A stretch of DNA of 64,000 nt from Mesobacterium pallidum (GTDB lineage: Bacteria > Pseudomonadota > Alphaproteobacteria > Rhodobacterales > Rhodobacteraceae). The translations under genes and the position numbers were made by a program. Below, piece after piece: positions 44,426 through 55,502 of the stretch (positions are counted from its first letter, which is position 1; each line of letters opens with the position of its first letter). The stretch lies in assembly GCF_019966535.1 (NCBI RefSeq), contig NZ_JAIMID010000011.1, positions 62,001-126,000 on the forward strand, written 5' to 3'. The notes below the pieces were generated by a model. The model was not told where the DNA came from and made no database searches. It saw only the letters and a program-made list of their open reading frames with translations.

Positions 44426-47355
44426 CCCAACCCTTCCGCATTCCCGGCCTCGGCCGGGTCGACACTGCCCGGACCCTGACCTTCCGCTTCGACGGAGAGG
44501 CGTATACCGGCCATCCCGGCGACACGCTCGCCTCGGCGCTTCTGGCCAACGGCGTGCGGCTCATGGGCCGGTCCTTCAAGTACCACCGCCCGCGCGGGGT
44601 GCTGACCGCCGGGCCGGAAGAGCCGAACGCGCTGGTCACCGTGGGGAAGGGCGCGCATCGCGACCCCAACACCCGCGCCACGGTGCAGGAGCTGTTCGAC
44701 GGGCTCGAGGCGGCCAGCCAGAACCGCTGGCCCTCGCTCGGGCTCGACCTCATGGGCGTCAACGACCTGGCGTCCCGCTTCCTCGGCGCGGGTTTCTACT
44801 ACAAGACGTTCATGTGGCCGCGCGCCGCCTGGCTGAAGCTCTACGAGCCGCTCATTCGCCGCGCCGCCGGCCTCGGGGCGCTCTCGGGACAATCCGACCC
44901 GGACCGGAACGAAAAGGCTTTTGCCTTTTGCGATCTGCTGGTGATCGGCGCCGGCCCCGCTGGCCTGTCGGCCGCGCTGACCGCCGCAAGGGCCGGGGCG
45001 CGGGTGATCCTTGCCGACGAAAGCGCCTGGATGGGCGGGCGGCTCGCCTTCGACCGGCATGACTTCGACGGCCGCGCCGGGTTCGATTGGGCGCAAGAGG
45101 TGGTGGCGGAACTGGCAGCGATGGACAACGTCACCCTGATGCCCCGCACCACCGTGACCGGCGCCTATGACGGCGGCACATACGCGGCGCTCGAGCGGGT
45201 CGCGCGGCATGTCGCGCCGGGCCATGACGCCCCGCTCGACTGCTTCTGGCGCATCCACGCGAAACGCACGGTGCTGGCGGCGGGCGCGCTGGAACGCCCC
45301 GTGGCCTTCCGCGACAATGACCGGCCGGGCGTCATGCTGGCCGGGGCGGTGCGTGCCTATCTCAACCATTACGGCGTCGCGCCGGGCCGGTCGGTCGTGG
45401 TCTTCGGGACCAGCGACGATGGCCACCGCACCGCGCTGGACCTCGTGGACGCGGGCATCCACGTCGCCGCCTATGTCGATCCGCGCCACGAAGAGCGCCT
45501 GAAAGCCCCGTTCCCGGTCTACACAGGCTCGGTCGTGGCGCGCGCGCACGGCAACCCGGTCGAGGCGGTGACCATCCGCCACCAGACCGGCCGGGAGCAC
45601 CGCGTCGCCTGCGACACGCTGGCCATGTCCGGCGGCTGGAACCCCACGCTGCATCTCAGCTGTCACATGGGCGACCGCCCGGAGTGGAACGAGGATATCG
45701 CCGCCTTCGTCCCGCGCCCCGACGCGGTGCCGGGGTTGGTCGCCGTCGGGGCGGCCGGGGGCAGCTTTTCGACCGCCGCCGCGCTGGCCGAAGGCATGGC
45801 CGCCGCCAATGACGCCCTCTCGGCACTGGGCTTCAAACCGCAGGACGTCGCGCTGCCCGTGGCCGAGGATGCGCCCTATGCCATCCAGCCCGTCTGGTCG
45901 GTGCCCGGCAAGGGCCGCGCCTGGCTGGACTTCCAGAACGATGTGACGATCAAGGACGTGACCCAGGCGGCGATGGAGAACTTCGCCTCGGTCGAGCACA
46001 TGAAGCGCTACACGACGCAAGGCATGGCCCCTGACCAGGGCAAGTCGTCCAACGTCGCGGCCCTTGCCGTGCTGGCCGATGCGACGGGGCGCAGCATCCC
46101 CGACACCGGCACGACCACCTACCGACCACCCTTTGCCCCCGTGCCCATCGCCGCCATGGGTGCGGGCGGGCAAGGTGCGGGCTTTGCGCCAAAGCGCCTG
46201 ACCACCAGCCACGCCGCGAGCGTGGAAATGGGCGCGCCGATGATCGAGGCGGGGCTCTGGTTCCGCCCCTCGTATTTCCCGGCTCGGGGCGAACGGGTCT
46301 GGCGCGAAAGCTGCGACCGCGAGGTCGCCTATGTGCGGAACGCGGTGGGCATCTGCGACGTCTCGACCCTTGGCAAGATCGACGTGCAGGGGCCGGACGC
46401 GGGGGCCTTCCTCGATTTCGTCTACACCAACACCATGTCCACGCTGCCCGAGGGCCGCTGCCGCTATGGCCTGATGCTGCGCGAGGATGGGCACGTCATG
46501 GACGACGGCACCGCCGCGCGCCTTGGCCGGTCGCATTTCGTGCTGACGACGACCACCGCCGCTGCAGGCCCGGTCATGCGGCACCTCGAGTTCGTGGCGC
46601 AGGTGCTGCGGCCCGACTGGGACGTGGCGCTGAGTTCGGTGACCGAGCACTGGGCGCAGGTCGCCGTGGCCGGGCCCCGGTCGCGCGAGCTGCTGTCGGG
46701 GCTGCTCGATGCGCCGCCCGAGCTGCCCTTCATGGGCTGCGGCCCGGTGTCGGTCTCGGGTGTTTCGGGGCGCCTGTTCCGCATCTCCTTCTCGGGCGAG
46801 CTGGCTTATGAATTGGCCGTACCTGCCCGCTATGGCGACGCGCTCTTCCGCGAGTTGGTGGCACGGGCCGAGGCGCTGGGCGGCGGCGCCTACGGGATCG
46901 AGGCGCTGAACGTGCTGCGGCTGGAAAAGGGCTTCCTGACCCATGCCGAGATGCATGGCCGCGTGACAGCGGACGACCTCGGGCTGGCGGGGATGCTGTC
47001 CGGCAAGAAGGACTTCATCGGCAAGGCCATGGCTGCGCGACCGGGGCTTTCAGGTCCGACGCGCGAGCAACTCGTGGCGCTGAAACCCACCGGTGCAGTC
47101 AAACAAATGACCGCCGGCGCGTTCCTCTTCGACGCGGGCGCCGAGCCGGTGCGGGAGGCCGCGCAGGGCTATATCACATCGGCCTGTTATGCCGTGACGC
47201 CCAGGCACACGCTGGCGCTGGGCTTCCTGCGGAATGGCCGCGCGCGGATGGGCGAAACCGTGCGCATGGTCGACCACCTGCGCGGCCTGGACACGACCTG
47301 CGAGGTGATCCCGCTGGTGACCTACGACCCGGACGGAGGACGCGCCCGTGGCTGA
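44422..47355 (+). CDS. soxA: sarcosine oxidase alpha subunit
   Basis: A 977-residue subunit. N-terminal 2Fe-2S-like-fold domain with FRFDGEAYTGHPGDTLASAL; NAD-binding region LLVIGAGPAGLSAALTAARA (about 173-192); C-terminal GcvT/aminomethyltransferase-like folate domain (from about 600) with FSGELAYELAVPARYGDALF and GLAGMLSGKKDFIGKAM. It accepts the methylene group on tetrahydrofolate. Coupled to soxD and overlapping soxG by 8 bases. Confidence 0.95.
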   Translation: MTQPFRIPGLGRVDTARTLTFRFDGEAYTGHPGDTLASALLANGVRLMGRSFKYHRPRGVLTAGPEEPNALVTVGKGAHRDPNTRATVQELFDGLEAASQNRWPSLGLDLMGVNDLASRFLGAGFYYKTFMWPRAAWLKLYEPLIRRAAGLGALSGQSDPDRNEKAFAFCDLLVIGAGPAGLSAALTAARAGARVILADESAWMGGRLAFDRHDFDGRAGFDWAQEVVAELAAMDNVTLMPRTTVTGAYDGGTYAALERVARHVAPGHDAPLDCFWRIHAKRTVLAAGALERPVAFRDNDRPGVMLAGAVRAYLNHYGVAPGRSVVVFGTSDDGHRTALDLVDAGIHVAAYVDPRHEERLKAPFPVYTGSVVARAHGNPVEAVTIRHQTGREHRVACDTLAMSGGWNPTLHLSCHMGDRPEWNEDIAAFVPRPDAVPGLVAVGAAGGSFSTAAALAEGMAAANDALSALGFKPQDVALPVAEDAPYAIQPVWSVPGKGRAWLDFQNDVTIKDVTQAAMENFASVEHMKRYTTQGMAPDQGKSSNVAALAVLADATGRSIPDTGTTTYRPPFAPVPIAAMGAGGQGAGFAPKRLTTSHAASVEMGAPMIEAGLWFRPSYFPARGERVWRESCDREVAYVRNAVGICDVSTLGKIDVQGPDAGAFLDFVYTNTMSTLPEGRCRYGLMLREDGHVMDDGTAARLGRSHFVLTTTTAAAGPVMRHLEFVAQVLRPDWDVALSSVTEHWAQVAVAGPRSRELLSGLLDAPPELPFMGCGPVSVSGVSGRLFRISFSGELAYELAVPARYGDALFRELVARAEALGGGAYGIEALNVLRLEKGFLTHAEMHGRVTADDLGLAGMLSGKKDFIGKAMAARPGLSGPTREQLVALKPTGAVKQMTAGAFLFDAGAEPVREAAQGYITSACYAVTPRHTLALGFLRNGRARMGETVRMVDHLRGLDTTCEVIPLVTYDPDGGRARG

Positions 47356-47905
47356 GCTGACCGCAACCCCACCCTTCGCCGGGCTGTGCCTGCCGCTCGA
47401 GATCGGCCGCGCGCGGATCGACGCGGCGGAGCTCGGCCAATTGACCAACATCGCCCCTTTTCGCGGCAAGGATGCGGCCCTTGCCACCGCCCTGCAGGCC
47501 GCGCACGGCCTCGATCTGCCGCAGGCGGGTCAGTCCAGCGCGCTGGACGATGCCCTCATCCTGTGGTTCGGCGCCGGGCATGTCCTGCTCTGCGGGCCGG
47601 CGCCGGATGTGGCACTCGCCGACCACGCGGCGCTCACCGCCCAGACCGACGGCTGGGCCGCGCTGACCCTCTCGGGCCCCGATGCCGAACCCGTCCTCGC
47701 CCGCCTCGTCCCGCTCGACCTCTCGCCCGCCAGCTTGGGCGCGGGCCGGACGGCGCGCAGCACGATCGGCCACATGCCGGCCAGCATCACCCGGCGACAG
47801 GACGGCACATTCCTGCTCATGACCTTCCGATCCATGGCCGGCACGCTTGCCGAGGACCTGCAAACCGCTATGTCTGGCGTCAATGCCCGGCGCTCGCTCG
47901 GATGA
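47348..47905 (+). CDS. soxG: sarcosine oxidase gamma subunit
   Basis: A 185-residue protein of the SoxG family, GcvT-like small subunit with LCLPLEIGRARIDAAELGQL and ALDDALILWFGAGHVLLCGP. It starts at GTG 47348 inside the soxA 3' end, which suggests translational coupling. It completes the soxBDAG order typical of Rhodobacterales. Confidence 0.9.
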   Translation: MAELTATPPFAGLCLPLEIGRARIDAAELGQLTNIAPFRGKDAALATALQAAHGLDLPQAGQSSALDDALILWFGAGHVLLCGPAPDVALADHAALTAQTDGWAALTLSGPDAEPVLARLVPLDLSPASLGAGRTARSTIGHMPASITRRQDGTFLLMTFRSMAGTLAEDLQTAMSGVNARRSLG

Positions 47906-47938
47906 CGCGGACGCCCTGACACGGAACGGGAGAGCCCC

Positions 47939-48250
47939 ATGACCCGCATCTTCTCCGCGGCCCTTCTGGGCCTCGCCCTTGCCACGCCCGCCGCGGCCGA
48001 CGTGACCTGCGACGGTGTGGCGGCCATGACGAACGAGGCCGTGGCCCTGCGCCAGGGCGGGGCGCAGAACGACCGACAGGCGATGAAGACGCTGATGGAT
48101 GGCTACCCGGCCGGAGACGCCATGCGCGACCTCGTCCCGCAGATCGTCGGCTGGGTCTGGCAGACCCCGGCCGAACAGCTGGGCCCCGAGATGGGAGAGA
48201 CGCTGGTGCAGCAACTGACCGCCGCCTATCCCGGCGTCTGCAAGAACTGA
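47939..48250 (+). CDS. small exported protein with two cysteines
   Basis: A 103-residue protein. Signal peptide MTRIFSAALLGLALATPAAA (cleavage near 20), mature part starting DVTCDGVAAMTNEAVALRQG and ending YPGVCKN. The two Cys residues near its ends could form a disulfide. It lies 33 bases after soxG and may be read from the same transcript. Function unknown. Confidence 0.8.
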   Translation: MTRIFSAALLGLALATPAAADVTCDGVAAMTNEAVALRQGGAQNDRQAMKTLMDGYPAGDAMRDLVPQIVGWVWQTPAEQLGPEMGETLVQQLTAAYPGVCKN

Positions 48251-48305
48251 ACCCGCCCCGCGCCCGAGGGGCGCGGAACGCCGAGGGCCAAGGCCCCCGG
48301 CGTGG

Positions 48306-48411
48306 CCTCCGGCGGAGGTATTTGAGAAACAATGAAGACCTGGCGCGCGGCCCCTCCTTCATTGTTTTCCAAATACCTCGGGGGGAGCCGAAGGCGGGGG
48401 GCTGGCCCCCC
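48306..48411. repeat. dispersed palindromic element, copy B (full)
   Basis: Left arm CCTCCGGCGGAGGTATTTGA from 48306 reads to AACAATGAAG. The right arm (48357-48386) is its near-complement, starting CTTCATTG. After it comes a G6C/GC6 hairpin (48395-48411). Located between the small secreted-protein gene and dnaG. Confidence 0.8.
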
Positions 48412-48476
48412 ATTTCTCCGGACCGGCCGGGCGCTGGTCTCTGGACTTGCGCGGTCCCGCGTAGGATAACGAGGAC

Positions 48477-50432
48477 ATGAGTCTCCCACCCGGTTTTCTG
48501 GACGAACTGCGCAACCGCACCTCGCTGACCCAGGTGGTCGGGCGCAAGGTCATGTGGGACCAGCGCAAGTCGAACCAGGCCAAGGGCGACATGTGGGCGC
48601 CATGCCCTTTCCACCAGGAAAAGAGTGCCTCGTTCCACGTCGATGACCGCAAGGGGTTCTATTACTGCTTCGGCTGCCACGCGAAGGGCGACGCGATTTC
48701 ATTCGTGCGCGAGACCGAGAACGTGGAATTCATGGAGGCGATCCGCATCCTGGCCGGCGAGGCGGGCATGCCGATGCCCGAACGCGACCCGCAGGCGGCG
48801 CAGAAGTCCGACCGTCTGAGCGAGCTGGCCGAGGTGATGGAGGCTGCCGTGCGGTTCTTCCGCATGCAGCTCAACTCCGGCGCGGCCGGGGCGGCGCGGG
48901 ACTACCTTGCACGGCGGGGCCTCGATGCCGCGACGCTGGAGCGGTTCGAGATTGGCTTTGCCCCGCCCGGATGGGAAGCCCTGCGTGAGCATCTCGCGGC
49001 CAAGGGCGTCAAGCCCGACCTGATGCTGGCGGCCGGACTCGTGAAGGCCTCGGACCGGGGTCGCGCGCCCTATGACGTCTTCCGCGACCGCATCATGTTC
49101 CCGATCCGCGATGCGCGGGGCCGGGCGATCGCCTTTGGCGGGCGGGCGATGGATCCGAACGACAAGGCCAAGTACCTGAATTCGCCGGAAACCGAGCTGT
49201 TCGACAAGGGCCGTAACCTCTATAACCACGGCCCAGCGCGGGCGGCGGCGGGCAAGGGCCAGCCGCTGATCGTGGCCGAGGGCTACATGGACGTGATCGC
49301 GCTGGCCAGTGCCGGGTTCGAGGCCTCGGTCGCGCCGCTGGGCACCGCCGTCACCGAGACGCAGCTGCAGCTTCTCTGGCGGATCAGCGACGAGCCGATC
49401 ATCGCGCTCGACGGCGACACCGCTGGCTTGCGCGCCGCCTACCGGGTCATCGACCTGGCGCTGCCGCTGCTCGAGGCCGGCAAATCGCTGCGCTTTGCGC
49501 TGATGCCAGAGGGCAAGGACCCCGACGACCTGCTGCGCGCCGAAGGTCCCGAGGCGGTCGAGCGGGTGCTGGGCGCCGCCATGCCCATGGTCCGGCTGCT
49601 GTGGCAGCAGGAGACCGAGGGCAAGGTGTTCGACAGCCCCGAGCGCAAGGCGACGCTCGACAAGGCGCTGCGGGCGCGGATCACCGCGATCCAGGACCCG
49701 TCGCTGCGTCGGCATTACGGCGACGAGATCAAGGAGCTGCGCTACCAGCTCTTCCGTCCCGCGCGGCCGCAATGGACCGGCGGGCGCAAGGGATCGCGGG
49801 CCTGGAACGCGCCGCAACCGGCGTCGGCGACGGCCAAGTCGTCGCTGCTGGCGGCGGCCGGGGACGAGGTGCAGGTGCACCTGCGCGAGCAGGTCGTGCT
49901 GGCCGTCTTGCTGCGCTACCCGCAATTCATCGACCGGTTCGAGCCGGACCTCGAAAAGATGACCTGCACGGACCCCGAGCACGCCCGCCTGCGCGGGCTG
50001 CTGCTGGGCGCGGCGGGCGAGGGGCCCGAGGCGCTGCGCGCGCGGATCGAGGACGCGCTGGGCTGCGGCCCTCTTGAAAAGTTGCAACAGGCGGCCCATG
50101 TCGCGATCACGCCCTGCCTCAGGCGGCAGGGCGAGGTCGAGCTGGCCGAGGCGACCGTGATCGAGCAATTCACCTGGCTCGAGGCGCGGCGCGGTCTTGC
50201 GACCGAGATCGAGGAGGCGATCGACGATCTCAACGACCTGCCGGACGAGGTGGTCACGCGGCGCCTGAGACAGGCCGCCGAGGCGCATCAGAAGGCATTG
50301 CGGAACGTCCAGGAGGACAGAACCGAATACGAGACCGGCCCCAACGGGGCCGCGATCAACCGGGCCGAGCGGGATGCGCTGGATGCGCTTCTGCAACAAA
50401 TTTCGGGCCCGCGCGGCGATTCGGGGTCGTAG
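48477..50432 (+). CDS. dnaG: DNA primase
   Basis: A 651-residue DnaG that makes RNA primers at the replication fork. CHC2 zinc finger (C43, H46, C64, C67), RNA-polymerase basic domain, TOPRIM core with IVAEGYMDVIAL and IALDGDTAGL, then a C-terminal DnaB-interacting helical domain. GAGG before ATG 48477. Followed by rpoD, the usual dnaG-rpoD order. Confidence 0.97.
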   Translation: MSLPPGFLDELRNRTSLTQVVGRKVMWDQRKSNQAKGDMWAPCPFHQEKSASFHVDDRKGFYYCFGCHAKGDAISFVRETENVEFMEAIRILAGEAGMPMPERDPQAAQKSDRLSELAEVMEAAVRFFRMQLNSGAAGAARDYLARRGLDAATLERFEIGFAPPGWEALREHLAAKGVKPDLMLAAGLVKASDRGRAPYDVFRDRIMFPIRDARGRAIAFGGRAMDPNDKAKYLNSPETELFDKGRNLYNHGPARAAAGKGQPLIVAEGYMDVIALASAGFEASVAPLGTAVTETQLQLLWRISDEPIIALDGDTAGLRAAYRVIDLALPLLEAGKSLRFALMPEGKDPDDLLRAEGPEAVERVLGAAMPMVRLLWQQETEGKVFDSPERKATLDKALRARITAIQDPSLRRHYGDEIKELRYQLFRPARPQWTGGRKGSRAWNAPQPASATAKSSLLAAAGDEVQVHLREQVVLAVLLRYPQFIDRFEPDLEKMTCTDPEHARLRGLLLGAAGEGPEALRARIEDALGCGPLEKLQQAAHVAITPCLRRQGEVELAEATVIEQFTWLEARRGLATEIEEAIDDLNDLPDEVVTRRLRQAAEAHQKALRNVQEDRTEYETGPNGAAINRAERDALDALLQQISGPRGDSGS

Positions 50433-50478
50433 GGCACGAGTTGCTAACAATTTAAGGTCAAACGGGTGTGTATCGTCG

Positions 50479-50513
50479 CGAATCAGGATAAATGATTCGG
50501 ACACGCCGAATCA
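50479..50513 (+). promoter_or_regulatory. three alternating 7-bp repeats with GANTC sites in the rpoD leader
   Basis: CGAATCA (50479-50485), 7 bases, TGATTCG (50493-50499), 7 bases, CGAATCA (50507-50513). Each copy contains a GANTC (CcrM) site, so three sites lie in 33 bases. They end 23 bases before the rpoD ATG. In RNA, copy 2 could pair with copy 1 or copy 3 but not both. Confidence 0.8.
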
Positions 50514-50536
50514 CTCGTTCCAACCAGGAGCTTTGC

Positions 50537-52504
<1,968 letters not shown>

Positions 52505-52517
52505 GGGCAGGGGGCGC

Positions 52518-53351
52518 ATGTCCGGCGAGCCTCGCGCGGGCACGGCGCCCCTGTTCGACCCCCGGCAGCCCGAGACCGATCTCGGCCGCATGCTCGACAA
52601 GGCCGCGCCCCCCGGGCGCGGCTATTTCATTGCCTTCACCGCGCGGTCGGGCAGTTCCTGGCTGTCGGACCTGTTGTCCAGCCACGGCGGGCTGGGTCAC
52701 CCCAAGGAATATTTCAACCCCGGTTTCCTGCCCACCGGGGCCGCGCGGCTTGGCGCGCGCGACGCCGCGACCTATGCCGCGCGGTCGGCCAAGCGCACCG
52801 CGCGCGCCGGGGTGCACGGGGTCAAGCTCACCTCGACCCAGGCCGTGCAGACCTTCGGCTCCATCCCTGCCTTCCTGGACCTGCATCCGGGCTATGCCGC
52901 GCTGCTGCTGGTACGGCGCGACATCATCCGACAGGCGGTCTCGCTTTACCTCATGCGCTTCCAGTCCCGCGTCCATTCGATCGAGGGGCAGGGCGAGGGC
53001 GACCGCGTCGAGGATGCGCCCTACGACGGCGACGCCATCCGCAAGCGCGCGCGGCAGCTCGCCGCGCAGGAGGAGGCCTGGGACGCGGCCCTTGCCGGGC
53101 GCCCCGTGCTGCGCCTGTGCCAGGAGAACATGCTGGCTGGCGACCCGGCTGCCCTGGTGGCCCGCATCGCCGCCCATGTGGGCGTGCCGGCGGGCACGGT
53201 GCCTTCCGTCGCCAGCCGCCACCGCAAGATCGGCACCGACCTCAATGCCCGCATGGCGGCGCGGTTCGCGGCCGAGATGCCGGGTTTCGTCACCAAGCTG
53301 GCAGAGGCCCGCGCGGACCGGCTGGCGCGGCTCGAGCCGCCGCTGGGCTGA
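52518..53351 (+). CDS. Stf0-type sulfotransferase
   Basis: A 277-residue protein. FIAFTARSGSSWLSDLLSSH (about 37-56) is the PAPS 5'-phosphosulfate loop. HPKEYFNP, the later LLVRRDIIRQAVSLYLMRFQ (3'-phosphate site) and ASRHRKIGT match Stf0 enzymes, best known for trehalose 2-sulfation in mycobacteria. It follows rpoD by 13 bases. The acceptor is unknown; a sulfated glycan or lipid would fit a marine organism. Confidence 0.85.
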   Translation: MSGEPRAGTAPLFDPRQPETDLGRMLDKAAPPGRGYFIAFTARSGSSWLSDLLSSHGGLGHPKEYFNPGFLPTGAARLGARDAATYAARSAKRTARAGVHGVKLTSTQAVQTFGSIPAFLDLHPGYAALLLVRRDIIRQAVSLYLMRFQSRVHSIEGQGEGDRVEDAPYDGDAIRKRARQLAAQEEAWDAALAGRPVLRLCQENMLAGDPAALVARIAAHVGVPAGTVPSVASRHRKIGTDLNARMAARFAAEMPGFVTKLAEARADRLARLEPPLG

Positions 53352-53463
53352 GGTCCGGAATCCCTGACTACCCGGTCCGGTCCCGCGCCTGTACCCTATG
53401 CTTCTGCGACGCAATGAAACTTTCTGCCGGTTTCCGCGTTGGTGATGCAAAGGAGGACGTCAC

Positions 53464-53739
53464 ATGAAACGCGCTGCCCCTGTTCTGATTGCCGGCCTTG
53501 TCCTGACCGCATCCGCTGCCATGGCTGCCCTTGTCGTTGCCCCCGAGGACCTGCTGCCCGGCATCGACGCCCCCGAACCCCGCGGCGAGGTGATCGAGAT
53601 CGCCGTGCCCGCCGCCGACCTCGAACGCTGCCAGGAGACCGTCGCCAACGTGCTGAGCGCCCCGGTCGATGCGCCCGCCAAGGTCTTTGTCGAGCCCGTC
53701 GCCATGACCGCGCCCACCGTGGTCTGCGTGGTCGAATAA
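53464..53739 (+). CDS. small exported two-cysteine protein, paralogue 1
   Basis: A 91-residue protein with signal peptide MKRAAPVLIAGLVLTASAAM. The mature part has IEIAVPAADLERCQETVANV and ends VVCVVE. It shares the pattern I-x-VP-x2-DL-x2-C-x2-T and a C-terminal Cys with the next gene. Strong AAAGGAGG before the ATG. Function unknown. Confidence 0.75.
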   Translation: MKRAAPVLIAGLVLTASAAMAALVVAPEDLLPGIDAPEPRGEVIEIAVPAADLERCQETVANVLSAPVDAPAKVFVEPVAMTAPTVVCVVE

Positions 53740-53807
53740 CGGCACCTCTCAAGCCGATCTTAACCGGCATGGGGCAGTCTGCCGTCACCTACACGCGGAG
53801 AAGCCCC

Positions 53808-54050
53808 ATGTTCCGAATCCAGACAGCGCTGACCCTGGCTGGCGCTCTCGTTGCCGCGACCTTCGCGGCCGCCGCGACCCCGCCGGCGCAGCCCGGCACC
53901 CCCATCCTCATTACCGTGCCCGTCGAAGACCTCGCCCAGTGCCGCGACACGCTGACCAGTGTGCTGCCCGCCGCGGCCGAGGCGCCGCGTGGCGCGGCAG
54001 GGCAGGTGCGCCCGGTGGCCCGGCCCCCTGTACGCTGCGTGCCGGGCTGA
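53808..54050 (+). CDS. small exported two-cysteine protein, paralogue 2
   Basis: An 80-residue protein with signal peptide MFRIQTALTLAGALVAATFA. The mature part has ILITVPVEDLAQCRDTLTSV and ends VRCVPG. It aligns with the preceding gene across the whole mature region, so the pair arose by tandem duplication. GGAGA before ATG 53808. No family name known to me. Confidence 0.7.
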   Translation: MFRIQTALTLAGALVAATFAAAATPPAQPGTPILITVPVEDLAQCRDTLTSVLPAAAEAPRGAAGQVRPVARPPVRCVPG

Positions 54051-54122
54051 CTGCGGCAAAGCGCGTCATGGTGCGCACGACCCCGGGGTTTAGCTTTGCG
54101 GCATGCCCCGGAGGCTTCCGCG

Positions 54123-54578
54123 ATGTTGCACGTGTCCGACCTGCCGCCCGATCTGCAAGCCCGCCTGGGCGGCCGTGATCTGATCGTCTTTGACGGCGTA
54201 TGCGTGCTCTGCTCGGGCTTTTTCCGCTTTGTCCTGCGCCATGACCGGGCCGGTCGCTTTGCATTTGTCACGGCGCAGTCACAGCTGGGTACGGCGCTTT
54301 ATGCCGCGCTTGGCCTGCCGACGACCGAGTACGAAACCAATCTTGTCATTGTCGAGGGCCGCATCCACCGCCACGCCGGCGCCTTTGCCGCCGCCATGGG
54401 CGCGCTGGGCTGGCCCTGGCGCCTGGCCGCCCCCATCGGCCTGATGCCGCGCTGGCTGACCACGCCCGCCTATCTTTTGATCGCGCGCAACCGCTACCGG
54501 CTGTTCGGTCGCCACGACAGCTGCATGGTCCCGCCCCCCGACCTGCGCGCCCGCTTCCTGGCCGGCGGATGGAGCTAG
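54123..54578 (+). CDS. DCC family (DUF393) thiol-disulfide-like protein
   Basis: A 151-residue protein. LIVFDGVCVLCSGFFRFVLR carries the DxxCxxC motif of the family, and a third Cys is in RHDSCMVP. Thioredoxin-like fold with unknown partner. GGAGG before ATG 54123. It overlaps the next gene by 10 bases. Confidence 0.88.
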   Translation: MLHVSDLPPDLQARLGGRDLIVFDGVCVLCSGFFRFVLRHDRAGRFAFVTAQSQLGTALYAALGLPTTEYETNLVIVEGRIHRHAGAFAAAMGALGWPWRLAAPIGLMPRWLTTPAYLLIARNRYRLFGRHDSCMVPPPDLRARFLAGGWS

Positions 54579-55114
54579 GGGACCCCTTCGCCCATGCCTG
54601 CGCCGCGCGCGGTGTCGCGATGCCCCCGGTGCTGCGCGATTTCCACGGCGCCCCCGGCATCTGGGCGGGTCAGGCCGAGGTCACCCATGGCCGCGGCCCG
54701 CTGGTCCGCCTGGCCCCCCGCCTTGGCGGCTTTCCTCCGCCCGGGACCTGTGCCGTGCGGGTGGACACCGCGCCGCACGGCTGGACCCGCGATTTTGGCG
54801 GCCACCTCACCCGTTCGCGCCTTTCCTTCGACGCCGAGACAGGCGAGATCGTCGAACGCTTCGGCCCCTTCGCCATCCGAATGACCCCGCAGGCCTCCCC
54901 TGACGGCATCGACCTCGCCATCACCGGCCTGCGCCTGTTCGGCCTGCCGCTGCCCCGCCCCCGCAGCGCGACGCGCGAACGTGCCGAAACCGCGACCCGC
55001 CTGCGGTTCGACGTTTCGGCCACGGCCCCTGTGCTTGGCCTCATCATCCGCTACAAGGGGTGGTTGGAAAGACAGGAGCCCCCCGATGCAGACCACCTTC
55101 ACCATTCCGACTGA
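54569..55114 (+). CDS. DUF4166 domain protein
   Basis: A 181-residue protein. FHGAPGIWAGQAEVTHGRGP, TRDFGGHLTRSRLSF and RFGPFAIRMTPQASPDGIDL match DUF4166. No catalytic motif is known. It overlaps both neighbours (10 bases with the DCC gene, 29 with yjbQ), so the three are one transcript. Confidence 0.82.
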   Translation: MELGDPFAHACAARGVAMPPVLRDFHGAPGIWAGQAEVTHGRGPLVRLAPRLGGFPPPGTCAVRVDTAPHGWTRDFGGHLTRSRLSFDAETGEIVERFGPFAIRMTPQASPDGIDLAITGLRLFGLPLPRPRSATRERAETATRLRFDVSATAPVLGLIIRYKGWLERQEPPDADHLHHSD

Positions 55115-55502
55115 AGGCCAGGGCCTGTACGAGATCACGCGCGAGGTGACCGGCTGGGTCGCGAACGCCGGCCTGCGCGACGGGCTGCTGACCCTCTTTG
55201 TCCGCCACACTTCGGCCAGCCTGCTGATCCAGGAAAACGCCGACCCCGAGGTGCGCACCGACCTGCGCAATTTCTTCACCCGCCTCGTGCCGCCCACGAC
55301 CGATCCGAGCATGGCCTACCTGACCCACACTTACGAGGGGCCGGACGACATGCCGGCCCATATCAAGGCCGCGCTGCTGCCGGTCAGCCTGCAGATCCCG
55401 GTCGCCTCCGGCCGGCTTGGCCTTGGCACCTGGCAGGGCATTTACCTCTTCGAACATCGCGACGCGCCGCACCGGCGTGACATCCTTGCACATCTTTGCT
55501 GA
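55086..55502 (+). CDS. YjbQ family (UPF0047) protein
   Basis: A 138-residue protein. FVRHTSASLLIQENADPEVR is the family signature and GTWQGIYLFEHRD the C-terminal motif. Homologues have weak thiamine-phosphate synthase activity in vitro; the true role is unclear. CAGGAG before ATG 55086, which lies inside the DUF4166 gene. Confidence 0.92.
   Translation: MQTTFTIPTEGQGLYEITREVTGWVANAGLRDGLLTLFVRHTSASLLIQENADPEVRTDLRNFFTRLVPPTTDPSMAYLTHTYEGPDDMPAHIKAALLPVSLQIPVASGRLGLGTWQGIYLFEHRDAPHRRDILAHLC

Noticed and set aside
44281..46956. Minus-strand open frame of about 890 codons over soxA
   Set aside because: His/Arg/Gly-rich shadow translation. soxA is intact on the plus strand.
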